Shown here in pieces: positions 35,539 through 43,710 of a stretch of DNA of 64,000 bases. The position numbers and the translations under genes were made by a program. Each line of letters starts with the position of its first letter. The first letter of the stretch is position 1. This stretch comes from CAVWDU01 sp963753815. GTDB taxonomy: Bacteria > Pseudomonadota > Gammaproteobacteria > Pseudomonadales > Halieaceae. The DNA lies in assembly GCA_963753815.1 (NCBI GenBank), contig CAVWDU010000004.1:434001-498000 (forward strand). The letters run 5' to 3'. The notes under the pieces are model-generated. The model saw only the letters and a list, made by a program, of their open reading frames with translations. It searched no databases and was not told where the DNA came from.

Positions 35539-37482
35539 ATGGCTGAACGCCGCACTACTGACCGGGTGGTCCTTACGCTGTTGCTGTCGGCTGTTGCGCT
35601 AGGGGGCGCGCTCGCGTCGGCGGGAGTGGCACCATCCCTGGATCAGGCGCGCGAAAAGTATGAATACGCGGTGGCCGCGATCGATCGGGGCCAATGGACC
35701 GAGTATCGGCAACTGCGACCCGGGCTCGACGATTATCCGCTGGCCATTTATCTCGATTATTTCACCATGACCCGCAGGCCCGAGGTGGTGCGCCCGCAAG
35801 ATGTGCAGCAGTTCCTGGCCGACAGCGCCAATACCCCATTGCCCAATCGCTTTCTCGCGGTGTACCTGCGTTCGGCGGGGCGTGAGCGACGCTGGGATGA
35901 TTTTCTCGCGGTCATGCCTCGCGAGCCCAACGACATCTCTCTCAAGTGCTACTACTTCCGCGCCCGGCTTGCAGCCGGCGACAAGGCCACGGCCTGGGAG
36001 GGGGCCGAGCGGTTGTGGGTACATGGCAAGTCCCGGCCCGATGAGTGCGACCCGCTGTTCGAGGCCTGGCTGGCCTCGGGCGAACTGACCGATAACGCAG
36101 TCTGGGCACGGCTGCTCAAGGTATTCGACGCCCGCCAGCGTTCGCTGATGGGCTATGTCGCCCGCCATGGCAGCGCCTCGTTGACGCCCTGGTCAGACAA
36201 ACTCCAGCTTGTTTATCGCAAGCCGGACAAACTAGCCAGCATCGACCTCCCTGCCAGCAGTCCCTATTCAGCAGATATCGCGGCCCACGGCCTCGCCTAC
36301 CTGGCCCGGCTTGACCCCGAGAAAGCGCTGCGCCAATGGCAGCGGCTCGGTGGCGGGCTGAGTTTTGATACCGGGCAGGTGCGCAAGGTCGAATACGCGA
36401 TAGCGCTGCGGTCCCTGTTTGCCCAGAGCGAGGCCAACCAGGACTGGCTTGACGGTGCGCTCGAGCGACTGGCGGACGACAAACTGGTTGAGATCCGGTT
36501 GCGTTGGGCACTGGCCGAACAGGACTGGAAAGCACTGGGGGATAATCTCGTTCGCCTCTCGCCCGCCGGTCGGGAGACCAGTGGCTGGCGCTACTGGCAG
36601 GCGGTTCTCGATGAGCGCAACGGGAAGGCTGAGGTGGCGCGCGTGGCCTTCCAGAGCCTCGCCGGCGAGCGTGGCTATTATAGCTTCCTGGCCGCTGACA
36701 GGCTTGACGAGCCATACGCGTTCAACCATCAGCCGCTGGTGCTTGAAAGCGCTCGCCACGAACCATTGAAGCGCCTGCCCGCGGTGCGGCGGGTGGAGGA
36801 ACTCTATTACCATCGGGAAGCCAATCTCGCCCATTCCGAATGGTTCAACATGCTGCAGGGCGTCGACGATACGGCCGGGCGGGAACTCGCTTCACTGGCC
36901 TACGAACAGGGCTGGCACCGGCTGGCTATCGATGCCGCCAACACATCCAACGCCTGGGATTCACTCGACCTGCGTTTCCCCATCGCCTACCAGGAAACTT
37001 TCACGCACTACGCGGCGGAGCAGCGCGTGCCACGCACGGAGTTGATGGCGATAGCACGGCGGGAGAGTGCGTTCTTCCCCGAGGCGCGCTCGCCCGTGGG
37101 CGCGCGCGGGCTGATGCAGATCATGCCCGCCACCGGCAAACAGGTGGCCTCCCGGCTGGGCCGCAAGCACCGCAATGCCGATCTGTACGAGGTGGAGAAT
37201 AACGTACTGTTGGGCAGTGCCTACTATCGACAGCTGCTCGACCGCTTCGACGGCAATCGTGTGTTTGCCCTCGCGGCTTATAATGCCGGTCCTCATCGGG
37301 TGGACCGCTGGCGCAAGGAGTCCGCCGAAACCCTGCCTGTGGAATTATGGATCGAAACCATCCCCTTCCGCGAAACACGGAACTATGTCCAGGCCGTACT
37401 ATCGTATAATGTTGTATTCCAGTACCTCAGTGGCGAACCGCACAGCCTGCTGACCCCGGGGGAGCGTGCCCTGGCTTACTGA
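35539..37482 (+). CDS. slt: Soluble lytic murein transglycosylase (Slt70-like)
   Basis: 647 residues. A signal or anchor helix (about residues 9-27) is followed by a long alpha-helical superhelix, the doughnut-shaped U-domain, and a C-terminal SLT domain with catalytic Glu in MAIARRESAFFPEARSPVGARGLMQIMP and AYNAGPHRVDRW. It cleaves glycan strands to 1,6-anhydromuropeptides in the periplasm. The length and layout match Slt70. GAGGTAATAAG precedes the ATG. The arsenosugar genes begin 32 bases downstream and may be co-transcribed. Confidence 0.95.
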   Translation: MAERRTTDRVVLTLLLSAVALGGALASAGVAPSLDQAREKYEYAVAAIDRGQWTEYRQLRPGLDDYPLAIYLDYFTMTRRPEVVRPQDVQQFLADSANTPLPNRFLAVYLRSAGRERRWDDFLAVMPREPNDISLKCYYFRARLAAGDKATAWEGAERLWVHGKSRPDECDPLFEAWLASGELTDNAVWARLLKVFDARQRSLMGYVARHGSASLTPWSDKLQLVYRKPDKLASIDLPASSPYSADIAAHGLAYLARLDPEKALRQWQRLGGGLSFDTGQVRKVEYAIALRSLFAQSEANQDWLDGALERLADDKLVEIRLRWALAEQDWKALGDNLVRLSPAGRETSGWRYWQAVLDERNGKAEVARVAFQSLAGERGYYSFLAADRLDEPYAFNHQPLVLESARHEPLKRLPAVRRVEELYYHREANLAHSEWFNMLQGVDDTAGRELASLAYEQGWHRLAIDAANTSNAWDSLDLRFPIAYQETFTHYAAEQRVPRTELMAIARRESAFFPEARSPVGARGLMQIMPATGKQVASRLGRKHRNADLYEVENNVLLGSAYYRQLLDRFDGNRVFALAAYNAGPHRVDRWRKESAETLPVELWIETIPFRETRNYVQAVLSYNVVFQYLSGEPHSLLTPGERALAY

Positions 37483-37514
37483 GGTTTTCCTCATACCTGC
37501 GAGCCAACACGCTG

Positions 37515-38474
37515 ATGCAAGACACCCGACCGCTGCTGCTTGAGACCGATTTCCCCGCCGTGCGCCGCGGCAGTCTGGAGACCCTGCAGGTCAACCTGGG
37601 CTACCTCTGCAATCTCAGCTGCGTGCACTGCCACGTCAATGCGGGCCCGACCCGCACCGAGCAGATGGACCGGCAAACCGTGGACGCGGTGCTGGAGCTT
37701 GCCATCCGCCGCGGCGTACAGACGCTGGACCTGACCGGTGGCGCCCCGGAGCTCAATCCGAATTTCCGTTACCTGGTGCGACGTGCGGTAGACCGCGGGA
37801 TCCGGGTGATCGACCGCTGCAACCTGACCGTGCTGCTGGAACCCGGTCAGGAAGACCTGGGGGCGTTTCTCGCTGAGCACGGGGTCGAGATCACCGCATC
37901 CCTGCCGTGCTACCTGGAAGACAATGTCGAACAGCAGCGCGGCAAGGGCGTCTACGATGACAGTATCAAGGCGCTGCGTCAGCTCAACAGTCTCGGCTAC
38001 GGACGCCGGCCCGATCTCGCCCTGAACCTGGTGTACAACCCGGTCGGCCCGGTACTGCCGCCGCCCCAGGGTGCGCTGGAGGCAGACTACAAGCGGGAAC
38101 TGGCGGAGCGATTCGGGGTGACGTTCAACCAGTTGTTCACGATTACCAACATGCCCATCAGCCGATTTGGTGCGGTGTTGCTGGCACGGGACGAGTACCT
38201 GCCGTACATGCAGCTCCTGCGTGACAACTTCAGTGTCGATAACCTCGCCACCCTCATGTGTCGCTCGCTCATCAGTATCGACTGGCGGGGCTACGTCTAC
38301 GACTGTGATTTCAACCAGATGCTCGACCTGCCGGTGCTCGCGGCTGACCGTCGGCATGTACGCGACCTGCTGGATGCGGCCGAGCCGGCAGGCGACCTGG
38401 TCGCAACGGGCGAGCACTGTTACGGGTGCGCGGCGGGGCAGGGCAGCAGTTGCGGCGGTGCGCTGGAGGCGTGA
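37515..38474 (+). CDS. arsS: Arsenosugar biosynthesis radical SAM protein ArsS
   Basis: 319 residues. The radical-SAM cluster motif is C32-x3-C36-x2-C39 (CNLSCVHC), followed by LTGGAPELNP. The C-terminal Cys-rich domain ends in CYGCAAGQGSSCGG (C302, C305, C313), characteristic of the ArsS/rSAM-Cys-rich family. ArsS transfers the adenosyl group to methylated arsenic on the route to arsenosugars. Some relatives use selenocysteine near the C-terminus; here the reading frame has Cys codons throughout. Its TGA overlaps the next ATG. Confidence 0.93.
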   Translation: MQDTRPLLLETDFPAVRRGSLETLQVNLGYLCNLSCVHCHVNAGPTRTEQMDRQTVDAVLELAIRRGVQTLDLTGGAPELNPNFRYLVRRAVDRGIRVIDRCNLTVLLEPGQEDLGAFLAEHGVEITASLPCYLEDNVEQQRGKGVYDDSIKALRQLNSLGYGRRPDLALNLVYNPVGPVLPPPQGALEADYKRELAERFGVTFNQLFTITNMPISRFGAVLLARDEYLPYMQLLRDNFSVDNLATLMCRSLISIDWRGYVYDCDFNQMLDLPVLAADRRHVRDLLDAAEPAGDLVATGEHCYGCAAGQGSSCGGALEA

Positions 38475-39157
38475 TGCCGCCCTACAGCTTTGTGCTGCCG
38501 GTACTCGATGAAGCCGAGACGATCGAGCCCCAGCTCCGCTACCTCAGGCAACACCATCCGGCTGCGGAGGTGGTCGTGGTCGATGGTGGCAGCAGCGATG
38601 GCACCCCGGACCTCGCCGGTCCGCTGTGCGACCGTGTGCTGACGGGTGCGCGGGGAAGGGGATCACAACTGCGACGGGGCGCCGATGCGGCAAAGGGCGA
38701 GTACTTTTTTTTCCTGCATGCTGACAGCCGGCCCAGTGTGACTGCGGGCGAACTGGTCGCCTGCCTGCAGACGCGCCCCGCCTGGGGGTTCTGCCGTGTT
38801 CGGCTCAGCGGTCAACGCCGTTCACTGCGGGTGGTCGAGTGGGCCATGAACCAGCGGTCCCGGCTGACTGGCATTGCCACCGGAGACCAGATGCTGTTCG
38901 TGCGCGCGGACGTGTATCGCGGCAGCGGTGGCTTCGCAGCGATACCGTTGATGGAGGACGTAGAGTACTGCAAGCGCCTGCGCCGGCTGGCTCCGCCTCT
39001 GGTCATTTCGCAGCCGGTTGTCACGTCCAGCCGCCGCTGGGAGTCAGGTGGTGTCAGTGCCACGGTGCTGCGAATGTGGCTGGTGCGCGTGGCCTGGTTC
39101 CTGGGAGTCTCCCCACAACGCCTGTACCGTCACTACTACGGGGAAGATGCCCATTGA
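38474..39157 (+). CDS. Arsenosugar-type glycosyltransferase, family 2 (TIGR04283-like)
   Basis: 227 residues from ATG 38474, which overlaps the arsS stop (TGATG). GT-A fold marks are FVLPVLDEAETI, VVVDGGSSDGT and the metal-binding HADSRP. It lacks membrane helices and matches the short transferase that accompanies arsS in many bacteria. It should transfer a sugar in arsenosugar assembly; the exact donor is unknown. It is coupled to the next gene by a 4-base overlap. Confidence 0.9.
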   Translation: MPPYSFVLPVLDEAETIEPQLRYLRQHHPAAEVVVVDGGSSDGTPDLAGPLCDRVLTGARGRGSQLRRGADAAKGEYFFFLHADSRPSVTAGELVACLQTRPAWGFCRVRLSGQRRSLRVVEWAMNQRSRLTGIATGDQMLFVRADVYRGSGGFAAIPLMEDVEYCKRLRRLAPPLVISQPVVTSSRRWESGGVSATVLRMWLVRVAWFLGVSPQRLYRHYYGEDAH

Positions 39158-39783
39158 CCGGGGTACCCGACACGCTGTTCATCCAGTTCGCCAGGGCACC
39201 GCGCGCAGGGCAGGTGAAAACCCGGATGCTGTCCGCGCTGTCACCGGCGCAGGCCTGCGATCTTCATCGAGAGCTTATGTGCTGGACCTGCGAGCAGTTG
39301 CTGGCCACGGGCAATGCCGTGGAGCTGTGGCTTGACCAGCGCTCCGAGGATCAGGCCGTCAGGCACTGCCTCGCCAGCGGCGTCTCCGCCCTGCGGCAGC
39401 AGTGTGGGGGGGATCTCGGTGCGCGCATGCATCACGCGCTCAGCGATGGCCTGGCGCGCTGCGGCCAGGTGGTTCTGGTCGGCAGTGACTGCCCGGGTAT
39501 CGACGGCCCCTACCTCGGTGCTGCGTTAGAACGACTGCGTCATGCGGACATCGTTATTGGCCCGGCGCTGGATGGCGGCTACGTGTTACTGGCGGCCAAC
39601 CGGATCGATGGCGGGTTGTTCCAGGGCATCGGGTGGGGAGGGCCGTCCGTCTACGGCGATACGCTTGAGCGCGCTGCGCGTCTCGGTCTCAGTTGGGAAT
39701 CGCTGCCTGCACTGCGCGACATCGACCGGCCGGAGGACCTCACCGCCTGGCGCCGGATTCGCGCCGTCGCAGCAAGCCGCTGA
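39154..39783 (+). CDS. Arsenosugar-type DUF2064 glycosyltransferase (TIGR04282-like)
   Basis: 209 residues starting at TTG 39154, which overlaps the preceding stop as TTGA and has GGGGAAG upstream. No ATG lies near the conserved beginning TLFIQFARAPRAGQVKTRM. The family pattern continues with VVLVGSDCPGIDGPYLGAAL, IGPALDGGYVLLA and DIDRPEDL. This DUF2064 transferase commonly pairs with TIGR04283 and ArsS. An upstream open frame from 38839 is an out-of-frame extension and is ignored. Confidence 0.9.
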   Translation: MTGVPDTLFIQFARAPRAGQVKTRMLSALSPAQACDLHRELMCWTCEQLLATGNAVELWLDQRSEDQAVRHCLASGVSALRQQCGGDLGARMHHALSDGLARCGQVVLVGSDCPGIDGPYLGAALERLRHADIVIGPALDGGYVLLAANRIDGGLFQGIGWGGPSVYGDTLERAARLGLSWESLPALRDIDRPEDLTAWRRIRAVAASR

Positions 39784-39847
39784 CGGGTATCCGGACCGGG
39801 GAGGTGCTTACCCCTTTGGTTATCGAATTGCCGCCCGCACTGATGAA

Positions 39848-40216
39848 TCAGCCGCCGGCGATCTTCACCTGGTAGCCGAGCTTCTCCAGTTCGGGCTTGA
39901 TCACCTGCCGTTGATCGCCCTGAATCTCGATGATCCCATCCTTGATCGAGCCACCGACGCCGCATTTCTGTTTGAGTGCCTTGGCGAGTGTCTTCAATTC
40001 GCCGGCCGGCAGCGGCACGCCGGTGATCAGGGTCACTGCCTTGCCGCCGCGCCCCTTGGTCTGCCGCTGCAGGCGCACAATGCCGTCGCCCTGGTCGCTG
40101 GCGCCGGGCGCATTGCCACAAACACACCCGGCGACAGGCCGGTGACACTGGGGGCACAGTCGCCCGTTTTCGGTGCTGTAGACCAGGCGACCCGGCTTTT
40201 CACGTTTGCCGCTCAT
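39848..40216 (-). CDS. yciH: SUI1/YciH-family translation factor homologue
   Basis: 122 residues from ATG 40216. The N-terminal zinc-knuckle-like part has CPQCH and CVCGN (C21, C24, C31, C33). The SUI1 core is QTKGRGGKAVTLITGVPL with KTLAKALKQKCGVGGSIKDGIIEIQGDQRQ. YciH is the bacterial eIF1-like protein affecting initiation fidelity and stress translation. It converges on the arsenosugar operon. Confidence 0.93.
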   Translation of the reverse strand: MSGKREKPGRLVYSTENGRLCPQCHRPVAGCVCGNAPGASDQGDGIVRLQRQTKGRGGKAVTLITGVPLPAGELKTLAKALKQKCGVGGSIKDGIIEIQGDQRQVIKPELEKLGYQVKIAGG

Positions 40217-40488
40217 CGTGCGTACCCCTCTCCCGCTCTTTCTAAGCGAGTATATTCGGCTGTAGCGTGAAACCCCAGTGGGCCGGCGGGGTTGTCGCCC
40301 GCCAGCGGGTTTGCCTGAAAGCCACGCAGGGCGGGCCCAGAAGTGCCCAGCGCAAGGGGGCGGCCCGTGTTCGCGATGCAACTGAGCCGGCGACGAATGC
40401 TCCGGCATGGCAGTGCTCCCTGCTATACTTTCCCGAGGGACGTGCCGCCAGGCCGTCCTCACTGTGGAGAAATCGGCCGAGGAGCACG

Positions 40489-40887
40489 ATGGAATACGAC
40501 AGCGACGTACACAGCATGGCATGCCCCAAGTGTGAACACGGCATGGTGGAATTTACCTACGGTGGTATTGCGATAGACCGCTGCAGCAACTGCATGGGGT
40601 TATGGTTCGACACCGGTGAAGCCGAACGGCTGAAGGACCGCTGGATGGGTGATGTTCTGGACCCCGGCGATGCCGGCGAGGGCAAGAAATGGGATGCCGT
40701 CGAGGATATTGCCTGCCCCCGTTGCGGCAAGGTGATGCAGAAGACCTCTGATGACGAGCAGCGCCACATCTGGTACGAGCAGTGCGAGGAGCACGGCCTG
40801 TTCATGGATGCCGGTGAATTCACCGACTACAAGCACGAAACGCTGATGGACAGGTTCCGCGGGCTGATCAAGGGGGTCAGGGGCTGA
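40489..40887 (+). CDS. Zinc-ribbon (zf-TFIIB-type) protein
   Basis: 132 residues from ATG 40489, preceded by GAGGAGC. Two Cys-pair zinc-binding units are visible: CPKCEHG...CSNCMGLW near residues 12-40 and CPRCGK with a partner C99 near residues 76-103. The family is widespread, and its role is unclear; a nucleic-acid or protein-binding role is usually assumed. A longer open frame upstream is not protein-like. Confidence 0.8.
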   Translation: MEYDSDVHSMACPKCEHGMVEFTYGGIAIDRCSNCMGLWFDTGEAERLKDRWMGDVLDPGDAGEGKKWDAVEDIACPRCGKVMQKTSDDEQRHIWYEQCEEHGLFMDAGEFTDYKHETLMDRFRGLIKGVRG

Positions 40888-40977
40888 CCGTCCACGGGCC
40901 CCGGCACCCGCGCCACCTTAGCGCAGGATACATTCCTCGAGCCCGGGTACGATTCCGGAGCACAGCTTGGAGCCTCA

Positions 40978-41202
40978 ATGTCGACGCCGGATGATACAGC
41001 CCTCCAGCTGATCGACCTGCAGAGTCAGCTCGCCTTCCAGGAGGACGCGCTGCAGGCCCTGCAGCAGGCGCTGGCAGCGCAGCAGCAGGAAATACTGGTG
41101 TTGCGCCGGCAGCTGACGCTGTTGAAAGAGCGTCAGGATACCCATTCCGATCAACTGGACGAGCTCACCGATCCGGGCGCACAGAAACCCCCACATTACT
41201 AA
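40978..41202 (+). CDS. slyX: SlyX family protein
   Basis: 74 residues, almost all a predicted coiled coil rich in Gln and Leu (LQSQLAFQEDALQALQQALA), ending in a Pro-rich PPHY tail, which is the SlyX pattern. The molecular role is unknown. The normal family length is about 72. It is preceded by TTGGAG at ribosome-site distance. Confidence 0.92.
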   Translation: MSTPDDTALQLIDLQSQLAFQEDALQALQQALAAQQQEILVLRRQLTLLKERQDTHSDQLDELTDPGAQKPPHY

Positions 41203-41305
41203 GAAGGGCTGGCAATAAACACGGACGTTTCCCTGCCAGGCGTTTGACGGGTGATGCGCGAGCGCTAGAATCCTGCCACGAACATTGGAGATACGGGAGA
41301 CGGCA

Positions 41306-42542
41306 ATGGCCGGCAATGCAGAGAAAGACAGCCCGCAACAGGCGGAGTTCAGGGAGTACTGTCGCGAGTGGTTGCGCGACAACCGTCCGGCCGAGCCGCC
41401 GGTCAGGCTGCCCCAGTCGCCGCTTGAGATCATGACCCGTGACCAGCTCGATTATCTGCAGGGCTGGCAGCAAGCGGCCTACGATGCCGGCCTGGTCGGC
41501 TGTGACTATCCCGAGGACGTCGGCGGCGGGGGGCGCGACGATTGCCAGCGCGTCGCCAACGAGGAAATGCTGGCGGCGAAAACGCCGTTTTTCCCCAACG
41601 TCATCGGGCTCGGTATGGCGGCGCCCACGGTCTTCTATCACGCCCAGCCCGAGCTCAAGCAGCGGCTGCTGCCGCGCCTGTTTTCCGGGGAGGATATCTG
41701 GTGCCAGGGCTTCAGCGAGCCGGGGGCGGGCTCGGACCTTGCCAGCGTGCAGACTTTTGCCGAAAAAAAGGGAGACCGCTGGCAGATCAATGGCCACAAA
41801 GTCTGGACGTCGCTCGCCCACTTCGCCGAGTGGATGATCATCCTGCTGCGCACAAGCCGGGATCACAAGTACGAGGGGCTATCGTACTTCGTGGTGCCGA
41901 TACGCTCGGCGATCGGCTCCGGCGTCACCGTCCGGCCGTTGATCAAGATGACGGGCGAAACCGGCTTCAACGAGGTGATCTTCGATGATCTCGAGGTCGG
42001 GGACGAGTACCGGCTGGATGAGCTGGGCAAGGGGTGGCAGGTTGCGATGACCACACTCCTTCACGAGCGCGGCGCCGGCGATCTGCAGACCCCGAGGGCC
42101 GGCGGAATGCAGGCCCGGGGGCTCACCGCCGCGGGCGCAAGCGGCCTGATCGAACTGGCGCGGCAGACAGCACCGTGGCGACGGTACGGCAGCCGATGAT
42201 CCGCTGGTACGCGACCGCATCATGCAGCAGCTCATTCGCGAGGAGGGGTTGAAACAGAACCAGCGACGCGCGCGGGTTACCGAGCTCCTCGATCATCCGA
42301 TGCGACTGCCGCTGCAGAACAAGCTGCTGATGAGCGAGATAGCCCAGGACAACGCGGAACTGGCGCTGGAGATAGAAGGCGCCAGCAGCACGCTATACCT
42401 TGGAGATGGCAACGCCCCGGCGGGCGGTCAGTGGCCGCTGGCCTACATGAATTCCTTCGGGTTCACGATTGCGGCAGGCACCAGCGAGGTCCAGCGCAAT
42501 ATTCTCGGCGAGCGCGTGCTCGGCCTGCCCAAGTCAAAATAG
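41306..42542 (+). pseudogene. Acyl-CoA dehydrogenase interrupted by a one-base frameshift
   Basis: The first frame (ATG 41306, GGGAG upstream) encodes the N-terminal and middle domains (FSEPGAGSDLASVQ, VWTSLAHFA) and stops at 42199. The C-terminal part continues in the next frame to 42542. At 42171-42180 the text reads CACCGTGGCG; removing one C of the CC at 42173-42174 joins the frames as T-A-R-G-D and restores family sequence up to DDPLVRDRIMQQ. The break is a single base, so it is either a recent mutation or an assembly or sequencing error. The C-terminus has AAGTSEVQ in place of YEGT. This suggests a heteromeric partner for the next gene, 9 bases downstream. Confidence 0.85.
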
Positions 42543-42551
42543 GAATCGACC

Positions 42552-43667
42552 ATGAAACAACCCGATAACTTCGGCTTCGGGGAAGAGGCGGCCCTGCTCA
42601 AGTCCTCTGCACGGAGGCTACTGGAAGAACACTGTCCAACCGACCAGCTGCACGCTCTCGTCGCCGGCGACCCCACTCCCGAGCGCGCGCCTGCGTGCGC
42701 GTGGGACAAGGCAGTCTGGCAGCAGATGGTGGACCTGGGCTGGTCTGCTCTCACTGTGCCGGAAGCCAATGGCGGCGTGGGGATGCCACTGGTCGGTGTG
42801 GCTGGCCTGGCAGAGGAGATGGGCCGCGCCGCGTGTCCCTCGCCACTGGTGCCGACCCTGGGCACGAGCCTGGTCCTCGCGGCGCTGGGCGATGGTGCAC
42901 GGGGCCCGTTGGAAGAGATTGCAGGCGGCTGCTCGGCGACGCTGGCCTGTGTCGGCAGCACCGGTCAGTGGGAGCTTCCCGGCGACGGGGTCGCGTATCG
43001 TGACGGCTTGCTCGACGGCACGGCCAGTTTCGTTCAGGACGCTCGCAAGGCGGACAGGCTGCTGGTGGCCGCCGGTGGCGCAACCGGCATCCAGCTGTTC
43101 TGGGTGGATCCGACTGCCGCCGGGGTCTCGATTCAGCCGGATGCGACGCTGGACCTGACCCGGGACCAGGCTCACATCAGTTTTGACAAGGTCGCCGCAC
43201 AGCCCCTGGCGGGGAACGCTGTCGCTGCGATGGCGGCCGCTTTTCCGGGCATCTGGACACTGCTGGCTGCGGACATGGTCGGCGCCGCCGAGTGGCAATT
43301 GCAAACCACAGTGGAGTACGTTTCCGCGCGCCAGCAGTTTGATCGTCCCCTGGGTTTTTTCCAGGCGGTCAAGCACCCGCTGGTCAACGTCATGCTGCGC
43401 ATCGATGAAAGCAAGTCGCTGGTCTACAACGCGGCCTGCGCGTTCGATACCCAACCAGAACGCGCAGCGCGTTACGCCCACATGGCGAAAGCCTCTGCGA
43501 GTGATACCGCGGCTTACGCGTCTGCCCGTACGGTGCAATGCCATGGTGGTATCGGGTTTACCTGGGAGTGTTACCTGCACCTCTACTTCAAGCGACAGAA
43601 ACACAGCCAGGTGCTCTGGGGTGACGGCCCCTGGCACCGCGCCCGGCTCGCCGGGCTGATTCTGTGA
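42552..43667 (+). CDS. Acyl-CoA dehydrogenase (probable heteromer partner)
   Basis: 371 residues. It has weakly conserved N-terminal and middle domains, then the C-terminal helices with RQQFDRPLGFFQAVKHPL and ARTVQCHGGIGFTWECYLHLYFKR. Such divergent acyl-CoA dehydrogenases often occur as gene pairs whose products form alpha2beta2 enzymes, as in steroid side-chain degradation (FadE28-FadE29 type). The pair with 41306-42542 fits this, but the substrate cannot be deduced. Confidence 0.88.
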   Translation: MKQPDNFGFGEEAALLKSSARRLLEEHCPTDQLHALVAGDPTPERAPACAWDKAVWQQMVDLGWSALTVPEANGGVGMPLVGVAGLAEEMGRAACPSPLVPTLGTSLVLAALGDGARGPLEEIAGGCSATLACVGSTGQWELPGDGVAYRDGLLDGTASFVQDARKADRLLVAAGGATGIQLFWVDPTAAGVSIQPDATLDLTRDQAHISFDKVAAQPLAGNAVAAMAAAFPGIWTLLAADMVGAAEWQLQTTVEYVSARQQFDRPLGFFQAVKHPLVNVMLRIDESKSLVYNAACAFDTQPERAARYAHMAKASASDTAAYASARTVQCHGGIGFTWECYLHLYFKRQKHSQVLWGDGPWHRARLAGLIL

Positions 43668-43710
43668 CGGGCCGGTCACGGGCCGCGCTCGTGTTGCCGG
43701 AGGCGGCACG

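Noticed and set aside
38417..38455. Possible selenocysteine codon in the Cys-rich tail of ArsS.
   Set aside because: Relatives can use selenocysteine, but no in-frame TGA occurs before the natural stop; all positions are Cys.
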